Origin: DATATV01 sp035551355
GTDB taxonomy: Bacteria; Actinomycetota; Actinomycetes; Mycobacteriales; Pseudonocardiaceae
Length of the DNA: 45,960 nucleotides
Direction: 5' to 3'
Assembly (NCBI GenBank): GCA_035551355.1
Contig: DASZNF010000030.1
Coordinates: 1 to 45,960, forward strand
Part shown: positions 7,519 through 15,396 of the stretch, piece after piece
How positions within the stretch are numbered: the first letter of the stretch is position 1
How the letters are laid out: every line of letters starts with the position of its first letter
Made by a program: the position numbers and the translations under genes
The notes under the pieces: generated by a model
The model's input: the letters and a program-made list of their open reading frames with translations, nothing else
The model's database searches: none
What the model was told of the DNA's origin: nothing

Positions 7519-8154
7519 ATGGTGAGCGCAACCTTCGAACGGATCGTCGCCGACCGGGTGGTGGCCATCGCCCGGCTGCGCGAGCACGGCAGCGCGGTCG
7601 AGGTGGTGCGCGCGCTGCATCGCGGCGGCGTGCACACGGTCGAGCTGACCCTGGATCACCCGGACGCGCTGGCCGCACTGCGCGCGGTGGCCGAGGCCGC
7701 GAGCGAACTGCCCGGGCTGCTGCTGGGGGCGGGCACGGTGCTCTCGGTGCCGCAGCTGAACGAGGCGGTGGAGGCCGGGGCGCGGTTCGCGGTCAGCCCG
7801 CACACCGATCCGGCCCTCATCCGGGCCGCGCTGGAGCTGGGCGTGGAACCGCTGCCCGGCGCGTTCACCGCGACCGAGGTGGCCACCGCGGTGGACGCCG
7901 GGGCCCGGCTGGTGAAGCTGTTCCCGTCCGGACCAGTAGGCATCGACTACCTCAAGGCGCTGCGCGGGCCGTTCGGCGACGTGCGGTTCGTGCCCACCGG
8001 CGGGATCCGGCACGACGCGGTGGGCGAGTGGCTGGCCGCGGGTGCGGCGGCGGTCGGGCTGGGCTCGGATCTGGTGCCGGCCACGCCGGGGCCGGAGGAC
8101 ATCGCGCTGATCGAATCCCGGGCCGCGATCGCGGCCCGGGCGGCGCGCAACTGA
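7519..8154 (+). CDS. eda: KDPG/KHG-type class I aldolase
   Basis: Cleaves 2-keto-3-deoxy-6-phosphogluconate (or a close analogue) to pyruvate and glyceraldehyde 3-phosphate. The 211-residue length and landmarks fit the family: VELTL with Glu42, GAGTVL, the Schiff-base Lys133 in ARLVKLFPSGP, and the phosphate-binding PTGGI near the C-terminus. ATG 7519 is used; GTG 7522 has better spacing from the AAGGA ribosome site and is an alternative. Together with the kdgK-like kinase under the same predicted operator it would complete a two-step KDG to central metabolism route. Related aldolases act on 2-keto-3-deoxy-6-phosphogalactonate, so the exact sugar is not settled. Confidence 0.92.
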   Translation: MVSATFERIVADRVVAIARLREHGSAVEVVRALHRGGVHTVELTLDHPDALAALRAVAEAASELPGLLLGAGTVLSVPQLNEAVEAGARFAVSPHTDPALIRAALELGVEPLPGAFTATEVATAVDAGARLVKLFPSGPVGIDYLKALRGPFGDVRFVPTGGIRHDAVGEWLAAGAAAVGLGSDLVPATPGPEDIALIESRAAIAARAARN

Positions 8155-8192
8155 ATTTCAGGGATTTTCGGCTGACAAAGCGATAAACGCGT

Positions 8193-8223
8193 CGGGTGGC
8201 GGACGATCACCGTCCGCCACCCG
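8193..8223. terminator. Bidirectional terminator hairpin
   Basis: A perfect 13-bp inverted repeat (CGGGTGGCGGACG, loop ATCAC, CGTCCGCCACCCG) lies between the convergent aldolase gene and the CsbD-like gene, about 40 bp and 14 bp from their respective stops. There is no long T tract, as is common in high-GC actinobacteria. Confidence 0.8.
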
Positions 8224-8236
8224 GCGTCGTTCGTGG

Positions 8237-8431
8237 TTACTTGCCGCCGCGATGGGTGACGTCCCTGAATACACCACTTGCCTTGTGCGCCAAGTCGTTC
8301 GCCGAGCTCTTGGCCTTGGCGACACCGTGTTGCCAGATGCCCGAGCGCGCCAGCCGCCGGTTTCCGATCGCCTTTCCGGCGAGCCGCTTGGCCTTTCCGA
8401 GAATGCGGTCCATCGCATTGCTGGTCGTCAC
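8237..8431 (-). CDS. CsbD-like small stress-type protein
   Basis: A 64-residue, strongly basic, Ala/Lys-rich protein. The pattern MDRILGKAKRLAGKAIGN, then AKAKSSANDLAHKA resembles CsbD-type proteins, short hydrophilic helical polypeptides often induced by general stress. The GTG start has an excellent GGAGGG site seven to nine bases upstream. No membrane segment. The role is unknown; CsbD members lack a defined biochemical activity. It converges on the KDPG aldolase gene across a strong hairpin and is divergent from the glycosidase gene. Confidence 0.65.
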   Translation of the reverse strand: MTTSNAMDRILGKAKRLAGKAIGNRRLARSGIWQHGVAKAKSSANDLAHKASGVFRDVTHRGGK

Positions 8432-8623
8432 GAGCGTTCTCCCTCCACTTTGTCAGCGCAGGCACAGAGGAATTACCACCGCGGCCACCGGGGTCAAACC
8501 AGCCCCGGGTGTCACCCGTTAGCCGGGAGATGGCCGGCCGGTAGGCGTGTCGACATCCGCCGGACAGCCACCGGTGGTTGGGTTGCCCCGCTGGTGTGGG
8601 ATTTTCACCGTGGGAGTCGGCAG

Positions 8624-10372
8624 ATGGTTGACAAGCGTCCAGTTCTGGTGCTCGCCGGTTTGCTCGCCGCGGCCCTCGCCTCGCCTCTCGTGGCCACCGC
8701 CGCATCGGCCGCGCCCGACAGTGACTGGCTGCCGGCCACCCCGGCGAACTGGAACCTGTTGGTGGACAAGACATCCACACCGCCGGTCACGGTCACCCAC
8801 GGGGTCACCGAGCACGCCGAGACCTACGACACCGTGGGTGGCCGGCAGCCGGCCGACGTGCTGGAGGTGAACCTGGCCGATCCGAACGTGCGCCTGGGTG
8901 TGGTGGAGGCGGGCAACACCATCACCGATCCGGCGGACGAGACGGTCGGTTCGATGGCCGCGCGCACCGGCGCGGTGGCCGGGGTGAACGGCGACTACTT
9001 CGAGATCAACGCCAGTGGCCGCCCGCTGGGCGGCGTGATCAGCAACGGCCAGGTGCTGAAAAGCCCGCGCGCCAACTACAACGCGCAACTGGGGGTGCGA
9101 CCGGACGGCTCCATGGTGATGGGGCCGGAGACGTTCACCGGCACCCTCGCCGACGGCACCGCGAACCAGCCGCTGAACTCGATCAACGTGGTCAACGACG
9201 AGGCCGCGGGCGGGATCACCGAGATCACCCCGGCGATGGGCGCGGCCACCGGGCTGACCCCGGGTGCGCTGGTGGCCGGTCATCAGGTGAGTGGCGGGCT
9301 GGTGGTGGACTCGGTGCAGGGCGGCGTGACCGCATTGCCCGCGTTGACCGGTGATCAGGAGGACCTGTTCGGCGCCGGGGCCGGCGGGGCCTGGCTGACC
9401 GCGACCGTGCACCGAGGCGACACCATCGGCGTCACCGGGCGGATATCCCCGGACGACAACCTCACCCAGTTGGTCAGCGGCGCCACCATGCTGGTCAGGG
9501 ACGGGCAGGTGTACACCGACCCGACCGGCACCCCGCCCAGCGGGGTCAACCCGGAGACCGCGGTGGGGCTGAGCCAGGACGGCAGGCACGCCATCATCGT
9601 CACCCTGGACGGCCGCAGCGGTGAGTCGACCGCGCTGGGCGTCACTCCGGCCCAGGTGGCCGGATATCTGGTGGCGCACGGCGCGTACACCGGCGAGCTG
9701 TTCGACGGCGGCGGTTCGACCGAAATGGTCTCCCGGTTGCCCGGCGCGGCCGCCGACACGGTGCGCAACATCCCGTCGGACGGCAAGGAACGTCCGGTGG
9801 CCAACGGAATCTTCATTTACACCAACGAAACCACGCCCGGACCGGCCACCGCGGTGACCGTCAACCAGGGTAAGCCGGTGACCACCGTGACCGGAGCGGG
9901 CGTGCCGGTTCCGGTGTATGCGACCGACTCCCTGGCCAACCCGGCGGCCGACCGGCCGAGCGTGCAGGTGATTCCGAGTTCCCTTGGCAGCTGGGCGAAT
10001 GGCACGTTGAGCGTGCGGCGAGCGGGTACCGGGGTGATCGTGGCCCGGGCCGGGCGCGCGGTGTCGGTGCAGCCGCTGCGAGTGGTCGATCGGCTGGCCG
10101 CGCGCAGCGTCACCGCGCGGACCGGGGCGCTGGGCGTGGGTCGGACCGCGCGGCTGACCGCGACCGGGACCGAGGTGAGTGGGGACAACCTGCCGACGGT
10201 GAGCATGCCGGTCGCCGATCCGGCCGCGCACCGGTGGAGTTCGGCCGGTCCGCGGATCGCGACGGTGGATCCGGACTCGGGCGTGGTCACCGCGCACCAT
10301 GCCGGAGCGGTGGATATTTCCCTCTCCAGTGGCGGGTTAACCGGGAGCACACCTATCGTTGTCAGTTCGTGA
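8624..10372 (+). CDS. Secreted phosphodiester glycosidase (NAGPA-domain) protein
   Basis: A Sec-exported protein of about 582 residues. Residues 1-29 form a signal peptide ending near ATAASA. The NAGPA/DUF2233 domain follows, recognisable from AGVNGDYF, RPLGGVISNGQVL, AVGLSQDGR, VTLDGRSGES and the signature LFDGGGSTEM. Known members remove GlcNAc from phosphodiester-linked glycans or act on bacterial exopolysaccharide and teichoic-acid-like polymers. The last 180 or so residues look like beta-rich Ig/BIG2-type modules (ATVDPDSGVVTAHHAGAVDI). ATG 8624 has GGGAG seven bases upstream; longer starts would add an improbable leader. It is monocistronic, and its substrate cannot be told from sequence. 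Confidence 0.88.
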   Translation: MVDKRPVLVLAGLLAAALASPLVATAASAAPDSDWLPATPANWNLLVDKTSTPPVTVTHGVTEHAETYDTVGGRQPADVLEVNLADPNVRLGVVEAGNTITDPADETVGSMAARTGAVAGVNGDYFEINASGRPLGGVISNGQVLKSPRANYNAQLGVRPDGSMVMGPETFTGTLADGTANQPLNSINVVNDEAAGGITEITPAMGAATGLTPGALVAGHQVSGGLVVDSVQGGVTALPALTGDQEDLFGAGAGGAWLTATVHRGDTIGVTGRISPDDNLTQLVSGATMLVRDGQVYTDPTGTPPSGVNPETAVGLSQDGRHAIIVTLDGRSGESTALGVTPAQVAGYLVAHGAYTGELFDGGGSTEMVSRLPGAAADTVRNIPSDGKERPVANGIFIYTNETTPGPATAVTVNQGKPVTTVTGAGVPVPVYATDSLANPAADRPSVQVIPSSLGSWANGTLSVRRAGTGVIVARAGRAVSVQPLRVVDRLAARSVTARTGALGVGRTARLTATGTEVSGDNLPTVSMPVADPAAHRWSSAGPRIATVDPDSGVVTAHHAGAVDISLSSGGLTGSTPIVVSS

Positions 10373-10474
10373 TGCGAAACAAAAGATTTATACAGCGACG
10401 TTTGCCCAGTTCAGCGCGGTGTTCCTGGCCGACGCGCCGAAAGGCGACGTGAGCGCGCGACTTGCACAAGGCGG

Positions 10475-10549
10475 CTCGTTCGGTCCACGGTAGAGCATCT
10501 TGACCCGGTTGATCATGGCTTGACGCGTCACGTCCAGCCCCCGAACGAG
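10475..10549 (+). other. Inverted repeat in the leader of the osmolyte transporter operon
   Basis: CTCGTTCGG (10475-10483) and CCGAACGAG (10541-10549) are perfect inverted copies 57 bp apart. The right arm ends one base before the GAGGAG ribosome site of the 22-codon leader ORF. If both arms are in the transcript they could pair and affect access to that site. The intergenic region 10373-10563 otherwise holds two TTGAC boxes (10500 and 10520) without a clear -10. Confidence 0.4.
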
Positions 10550-10563
10550 TGAGGAGCGCGGGG

Positions 10564-10632
10564 ATGAGTCGACCCATGTGTCGCGTACCCAGTCCAGCGT
10601 CCAGTAACAGCTTCCGGACGGCTCCCCGGTGA
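10564..10632 (+). CDS. Possible 22-codon leader peptide coupled to the transporter operon
   Basis: A short reading frame reading MSRPMCRVPSPASSNSFRTA and two further codons. It has an ideal GAGGAG ribosome site seven bases before its ATG. Its TGA overlaps the GTG start of the permease gene by the GTGA arrangement, while that GTG has no good ribosome site of its own. This is the layout expected for translational coupling. The peptide itself is Ser/Pro/Arg-rich without recognisable homology, so it may act in cis only. It could be fortuitous; conservation in relatives would decide. Confidence 0.5.
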   Translation: MSRPMCRVPSPASSNSFRTAPR

Positions 10633-11276
10633 GTTTCTGGGGCTTCGTCGGCCCGCGCTGGCAGGAGTTGCTCTTCGACGCCTACCAGCACGCGAGCGCC
10701 GTGATTCAATGCACGATCATCGCCGCCATCATCGGGGTGCTGATCGGGGTCGCGGTCTACCGCAGCCCCGGCGGTTCGGCCATCGCCACCGCCCTGGCCA
10801 GTGCCATCCTGACCATTCCGTCCTTCGCCCTGCTGGGTCTGCTGATCCCGTGGCTGGGCCTTGGCGTGAAGCCCACGGTCACCGCGCTGGTCCTCTACGC
10901 GTTGCTGCCTATCGTACGCAACACCATCGTCGGCCTGGACGGCATCGACCCGGCCGTGCCCGATGCCGCGCGCGGCATCGGAATGAGCCGCGCGGGCGTG
11001 CTGACCCGGGTCGAACTGCGGTTGGCCTGGCCGTCCATTCTGGCCGGTATGCGGGTGTCCACCCAGCTGCTGATGGGCATCGCCGCGGTCGCCGCCTACG
11101 CCAAGGGCCCGGGGCTTGGCAACATGATCTTCTCCGGACTGGCCGCGATCGGCAGCGCCAACGCGGTCAACCGGGCCCTCGCCGGCACGGTGGGCGTGAT
11201 CATCATCGCCCTGCTGCTGGACCTCGTCTACTCCATCATCGGCCGGCTCACCATTTCGAGGGGGATTCGTGGCTGA
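10629..11276 (+). CDS. Osmolyte-type ABC transporter permease (ProW/OpuCB family)
   Basis: A 215-residue inner-membrane permease with five to six hydrophobic segments. The cytoplasmic EAA-type loop that docks with the ATPase is seen at PDAARGIGMSRAGVLTRVEL. These permeases import glycine betaine, carnitine, choline or related quaternary compounds. Start GTG 10629 overlaps the stop of the 22-codon leader ORF. It overlaps the ATPase gene by eight bases. The operon order permease-ATPase-permease-binding protein differs from the common ATPase-first opuC order and matches a layout seen in other actinobacteria. Confidence 0.88.
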   Translation: MSFWGFVGPRWQELLFDAYQHASAVIQCTIIAAIIGVLIGVAVYRSPGGSAIATALASAILTIPSFALLGLLIPWLGLGVKPTVTALVLYALLPIVRNTIVGLDGIDPAVPDAARGIGMSRAGVLTRVELRLAWPSILAGMRVSTQLLMGIAAVAAYAKGPGLGNMIFSGLAAIGSANAVNRALAGTVGVIIIALLLDLVYSIIGRLTISRGIRG

Positions 11277-12483
11277 CACCACCACTGCTGACACGACCAC
11301 CGTCAGCGGAGTCGAGATCCAACTCGACAACGTGACCAAACGCTATACGGGACAACGACAGTCGGCCGTCGACAACGTCACCATGACCATCCCCGCCGGG
11401 GAGATCACGGTGCTGGTCGGCCCGTCCGGTTGTGGCAAGACCACCACCATGAAGATGATCAACCGGCTGATCGAGCCGAGTTCGGGCGCCATCACCATCG
11501 GCGGCCGCAACGCGTTGAACATCAATCCCGACGAGCTGCGCCGCCAGGTCGGCTACGCCATCCAGCAGGCCGGGCTGTTCCCGCACATGACGGTGGGCCA
11601 GAACATCGGCCTGGTGCCGGGGCTGCTGGGCTGGTCGAAGAAGAAGATCTCCGACCGGGTGGACGAGATGATGGATCTCGTCGGCCTGGACGTCGGCGAG
11701 TTCCGCGGCCGGTTCCCCCGGCAGCTCTCCGGCGGTCAGCAGCAGCGCGTCGGCGTGGCCCGGGCGCTGGCCGCCGACCCGCCGGTGCTGCTGATGGACG
11801 AGCCGTTCGGCGCGGTCGACCCGATCACCCGGGGCAACCTGCAGGACGAGCTGATGCACCTGCAGTCCGAGTTGCACAAGACGATCGTGTTCGTCACGCA
11901 CGACTTCAACGAGGCGGTGAAGCTGGGCGACCGCATCGCGGTGCTCGGCCCGCAGTCGAAGATCCTGCAGTACGACACGCCATCGGCCATCCTGGCCAAC
12001 CCGGCCGACGACACGGTGGCCGGATTCGTCGGCGCGGGCGCCTCGCTCAAGCAGCTGACCCTGCTGCGGGTCCGGGACATCGAGGTGGACCAGGCGACCA
12101 CCGCGATCGAGGACGAGGACCCGGCCGAGGTGCGCCGCAAGCTGGCCGAGCAGAAGCGCAACTTCGTGCTGGTGCTGGATTCCCGCCGCCGTCCGCGCCG
12201 CTGGGTGCACGCCCGCGACCTGGCCGGCGGTGGTTCGCTGGCCAGCAAGGGCACCCCGGTGGGCGACCTGGTGACCCGGCAGTCCACGTTGCAGGACGCG
12301 CTGGAGGCGATCCTCACCGAGGGCGGCAACGCGGTGGTGGTCAAGTCGCGCGGTGAGTACGACGGCGTGGTCAACATCGAGACGGTGATGGACGCCATCC
12401 GCTCGCTGCGCGACGAATACGGCGACAACGAGAACGGCGAGTCGGCAGCGGGCGCCTCGGCCGAAACCGAGCCGGCGTCATGA
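11269..12483 (+). CDS. opuCA: Osmolyte ABC transporter ATP-binding protein with C-terminal CBS region
   Basis: A 404-residue cytoplasmic ATPase that drives uptake by the two flanking permeases. Walker A is VGPSGCGKTTTMK (about residues 48-60), signature LSGGQQQRVGVARAL, Walker B LLMDEPFGAVD, switch His in FVTHDFNEA. The region after residue 260 fits a CBS pair (PVGDLVTRQSTLQDALEAIL; GVVNIETVMDAI), which in OpuCA-type transporters senses ionic strength or cyclic di-AMP; which of these applies here is unknown. The final 20 residues are acidic and Ala/Glu-rich. GTG start; the stop overlaps the next ATG (ATGA). Confidence 0.93.
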   Translation: MADTTTADTTTVSGVEIQLDNVTKRYTGQRQSAVDNVTMTIPAGEITVLVGPSGCGKTTTMKMINRLIEPSSGAITIGGRNALNINPDELRRQVGYAIQQAGLFPHMTVGQNIGLVPGLLGWSKKKISDRVDEMMDLVGLDVGEFRGRFPRQLSGGQQQRVGVARALAADPPVLLMDEPFGAVDPITRGNLQDELMHLQSELHKTIVFVTHDFNEAVKLGDRIAVLGPQSKILQYDTPSAILANPADDTVAGFVGAGASLKQLTLLRVRDIEVDQATTAIEDEDPAEVRRKLAEQKRNFVLVLDSRRRPRRWVHARDLAGGGSLASKGTPVGDLVTRQSTLQDALEAILTEGGNAVVVKSRGEYDGVVNIETVMDAIRSLRDEYGDNENGESAAGASAETEPAS

Positions 12484-13274
12484 CCAGCGCGACGCAACAG
12501 ACCCCGGTCAAGGGGCAGAACGCGGCGCTGGAATCCGGTTCGCGGCGGGCGGAGACGCTGCGCATCATCATCCAGCCGATCGCCGTGGTGGTGATCGTGC
12601 TGGCCGTGCTGATCTGGGCGGCCACCGGCAACCTGGACGACATCGAGGCGCGCAACATCAACGCCCCGACCATCCTGCGGCTGACCTGGCAGCACATCGA
12701 GATCACCGTGATGGTGACGCTGATCGTGGTGGCCGTCGCGGTGCCGCTGGGCATCATCGTCACCCGGCGCTGGGCGAAGGCCGCCGCACCGGTGTTCCTG
12801 GCCATCGCCAACATCGGCCAGTCCGCGCCGCCGGTCGGTGTGCTGGTGCTGTTCTTCCTGTTCAGCGGGTGGAGCGGGTTCTGGGTGTCGGTGCTGCCGA
12901 TCGCTTTCTACTCACTGCTTCCGGTGCTGCGCAACACAATGGTCGGTCTGCGGGCGGTCGACCCGACCATGGTCGAAGCGGGCCGGGGGATCGGCATGTC
13001 CGCCCCGGCGGTGCTGTGGCGGATCGAGTTTCCCCTGTCCGTGCCCTACATTCTGGCCGGCCTGCGCACCTCGCTGGTGCTCGCGGTCGGCACTGCCACG
13101 CTGGCCACCCTGGTCGGCGGCGGTGGACTGGGCGACCTGGTGACGACCGGATACAAGCTGTCCCGGTTCCCGGTCCTGGTGGTCGGCGCGGTGCTGGCGG
13201 GTGCGCTGGCGCTGCTGGTCGACTGGCTGGCCGGATTGGCCGAGCGGTGGCTGGGACCGAAGGGGCTGCGATGA
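12480..13274 (+). CDS. Osmolyte-type ABC transporter permease (second subunit)
   Basis: A 264-residue permease of the same family as the gene at 10629, with an N-terminal extension of about 25 polar residues and six hydrophobic segments. The EAA-like loop is EAGRGIGMSAPAVLWRIEF. The paired permeases probably form a heterodimeric channel. The start overlaps the ATPase stop (ATGA), and its own stop overlaps the lipoprotein start in the same way, indicating strict translational coupling through the operon. Confidence 0.9.
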   Translation: MTSATQQTPVKGQNAALESGSRRAETLRIIIQPIAVVVIVLAVLIWAATGNLDDIEARNINAPTILRLTWQHIEITVMVTLIVVAVAVPLGIIVTRRWAKAAAPVFLAIANIGQSAPPVGVLVLFFLFSGWSGFWVSVLPIAFYSLLPVLRNTMVGLRAVDPTMVEAGRGIGMSAPAVLWRIEFPLSVPYILAGLRTSLVLAVGTATLATLVGGGGLGDLVTTGYKLSRFPVLVVGAVLAGALALLVDWLAGLAERWLGPKGLR

Positions 13275-14266
13275 AGAAGCTGTTCGCCCGGCACCGCAGG
13301 CTGGCGATCGCGCTGGCGCTGGTCGGCACCGCACTGGCCGGCTGCGGCCTGAACTCCGGTGGCGCGGTGCCCTACTTCGTGGGGCCCGGCTCGATCAAAC
13401 CCGTTGCCGGGCTCGAGGGTGTGCCGATCACGGTGGGGTCCAAGGACTTCACCGAGAACATCCTGCTCGGCTACATCGCCGAGTACGCGCTGGAAGCCGC
13501 GGGCATGAAGGTGGAGGACCTGACCGACATCGAGGGGTCCAACTCCTCCCGGCTGGCCGAGACCACCGGCCAGATCGACATGATGTGGGACTACACCGGC
13601 ACCGGCTGGATTTCCTACCAGGGCAACAACAATCCGATCGCCGACCCGATCCAGATGTACAACGCGGTGCGCGCCGCGGACCTCAAGCAGGGCATCGACT
13701 GGATCGACCTGGCGCCGATGAACGACACCTACGCGATCGCGGAAAACCAGGCGGTGAAGGACAAGTACCATGTCACCAACCTGACCCAGTTGGCCGCGCT
13801 GGCCAAGAAGGACCCGTCGGCGGCGACCTTCTGCCTGGAGACCGAGTTCGCCAGCCGCAACGACGGTTTTCCCGGTCTGGTCAAGAAGTACGGGATGAAC
13901 ATCCCCAACTCGCAGATCCAGATCCTGGACACCGGCGCGGTGTACGCGGCCACGGCCAAGGCGCAGGCGTGCAACTTCGGGGAGATCTTCTCCACCGACG
14001 CGCGCACCATCTCGCTGCACCTGACCGTGCTGGACGACGACCGGAAGTTCTTCCCCAGTTACAACGCCGCGGTGACCATCCGCAAGTCCTATCTGGACCA
14101 GCACCCGCAGCTCGAACAGGTGCTGGCGCCGGTGTCGGCCAAGCTGACCAACCAGGCGATCATCGACATGAGCTACCAGGTCGACGTGCTGGGCAAGGAC
14201 TGGGCGGACGTGGCCAAGAACTGGATGGTGCAACAGGGCTTCGTGACAGCGTCGTCCTCCGGTTGA
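13271..14266 (+). CDS. opuCC: Substrate-binding lipoprotein of the osmolyte ABC transporter (OpuAC family)
   Basis: A 331-residue lipoprotein that captures substrate outside the membrane. The signal peptide ends in the lipobox LAGC with the lipidated Cys25. The mature part matches the OpuCC/ProX subgroup: ITVGSKDFTENILLGYIAEY near the start of lobe 1, SNSSRLAETTGQIDMMWDYTG, and FPSYNAAVTIRKSYL. Typical ligands are glycine betaine, choline or carnitine, but some actinobacterial ProX proteins bind other polyols or phenolics, so the ligand is left open. It is the last gene of the operon; a perfect 20-bp palindrome follows 33 bp after the stop. Confidence 0.9.
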   Translation: MKKLFARHRRLAIALALVGTALAGCGLNSGGAVPYFVGPGSIKPVAGLEGVPITVGSKDFTENILLGYIAEYALEAAGMKVEDLTDIEGSNSSRLAETTGQIDMMWDYTGTGWISYQGNNNPIADPIQMYNAVRAADLKQGIDWIDLAPMNDTYAIAENQAVKDKYHVTNLTQLAALAKKDPSAATFCLETEFASRNDGFPGLVKKYGMNIPNSQIQILDTGAVYAATAKAQACNFGEIFSTDARTISLHLTVLDDDRKFFPSYNAAVTIRKSYLDQHPQLEQVLAPVSAKLTNQAIIDMSYQVDVLGKDWADVAKNWMVQQGFVTASSSG

Positions 14267-14299
14267 CCTGCTCGCTGACCATCCCGGTACCCGGGGTCA

Positions 14300-14319
14300 C
14301 CGTGAACCGCGGTTCACGG
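14300..14319. promoter_or_regulatory. Perfect 20-bp palindrome (operator or terminator)
   Basis: CCGTGAACCG joined directly to CGGTTCACGG forms a loopless palindrome between the transporter operon and the aldolase gene. With no loop it forms a poor RNA hairpin, and the TGAACCGCGGTTCA core looks more like a dimeric repressor site (TetR-type). It lies about 70 bp before the putative -10 of the aldolase gene. Termination of the transporter operon remains possible. Confidence 0.45.
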
Positions 14320-14376
14320 CGGCCTCGGGTACTTGTCTGTCGCGATCACCACACCGGGTCCGGGTCGGCTGTCGGG

Positions 14377-14391
14377 TAGTTTCTGCTGGTA
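14377..14391 (+). promoter_or_regulatory. Possible -10 of a leaderless transcript
   Basis: TAGTTT fits the actinobacterial TANNNT -10 pattern and ends eight bases before the ATG of the class II aldolase gene, which has no ribosome binding site. That spacing puts the transcript start at or next to the start codon. No convincing -35 is seen. Confidence 0.35.
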
Positions 14392-15227
14392 TGAGCTTGG
14401 TGTCTGCCGGGGAGATCGTGTCCACCGCGCGCGCGGCCGGCCGGGGGGCCGGTGCGTTCAACGTGATCCAGCTGGAGCACGCCGAGGCCCTGGTGGCCGG
14501 TGCGGCGAAGGCCGGTGCGCCGGTGATTCTGCAGATCAGCGAGAACTGCGTGCGCTACCACGGGGCGCTGGAACCGTTGGCGCTGGCCACTTTGGCGGTC
14601 GCGCGTAACGCGCCGGCGGCGGTCGCGGTGCACCTGGATCACGCGGTGTCGGCCGAACTGGTGGCGCAGGCGGTGGAACTCGGGCTGGGCTCGGTGATGT
14701 TCGACGCGTCCACGCTGCCCTACCCGGACAACGTGGCCCGCACCCGGGAGATGGCGGAGTTCTGCCACGCCAACGGAGTCTGGGTGGAGGCCGAACTGGG
14801 CGAGGTGGGCGGCAAGGACGGGGTGCACGCGCCCGGCGCCCGCACCGATCCGGCCGAGGCGGCGGCCTACGTCGCGGCCACCGGGGTGGACGCGCTGGCC
14901 GTGGCGGTGGGCACCTCGCACGCCATGCTGACCCGGGATGCCGCGCTGGACTTCGAACTCATCGCGAAACTGAAGTCCACTGTGGACGTTCCGCTGGTGT
15001 TGCACGGGTCCTCCGGGGTGGCCGACGCCGACCTGACCCGGGCGGTGGCGACCGGTATGACCAAGGTCAACATCGCCACCCACCTGAACAAGGCGTTCAC
15101 CGACGCGGTCCGGGCCGAACTGGCCGCGCGGCCCGGCCTGGCCGACACCCGCAAATACCTGGGCGCCGGTCGCTCGGCCGTGGCGGCGGAATCCGCCCGG
15201 CTACTGAGTGTGCTGCGGGCGGCCTGA
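14391..15227 (+). CDS. Class II (zinc) ketose-bisphosphate aldolase, GatY/KbaY/Fba family
   Basis: A 278-residue cytosolic aldolase that reversibly cleaves a ketose bisphosphate to dihydroxyacetone phosphate and an aldehyde. Metal-site segments are present: HLDHA, EAELGEVGG, AVGTSHA and LHGSSGV; KVNIATHLN is the phosphate/Na+ site. Length fits the tagatose/fructose-bisphosphate type (about 280) rather than long Fba enzymes (about 340). The sugar specificity (fructose, tagatose or other) cannot be set by eye. The ATG lacks a ribosome site, so leaderless translation is likely. It stands alone between the transporter operon and the TNT gene, with no kinase next to it. Confidence 0.9.
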   Translation: MSLVSAGEIVSTARAAGRGAGAFNVIQLEHAEALVAGAAKAGAPVILQISENCVRYHGALEPLALATLAVARNAPAAVAVHLDHAVSAELVAQAVELGLGSVMFDASTLPYPDNVARTREMAEFCHANGVWVEAELGEVGGKDGVHAPGARTDPAEAAAYVAATGVDALAVAVGTSHAMLTRDAALDFELIAKLKSTVDVPLVLHGSSGVADADLTRAVATGMTKVNIATHLNKAFTDAVRAELAARPGLADTRKYLGAGRSAVAAESARLLSVLRAA

Positions 15228-15381
15228 ACCGGGCCAGGTCAGAGCCGGACGCGGAGCGGATGGCGGTCACCCGACTCGGTGGCGCGGCGTCCCCGTTCCG
15301 GTGAGGCGAGCGGCTTTCCCGCAGGCCAGGCCCCGTACGGGTGACGCCTGGATGGCCGCTGTGCGGCCGGATGGCCGTGGC

Positions 15382-15396
15382 TAGCGTCGGTTTCCA
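15382..15396 (+). promoter_or_regulatory. Possible -10 of a leaderless transcript
   Basis: TAGCGT ends eight bases before the ATG of the TNT-domain gene, the same spacing as at the class II aldolase gene, and again no ribosome site precedes the ATG. Confidence 0.35.
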
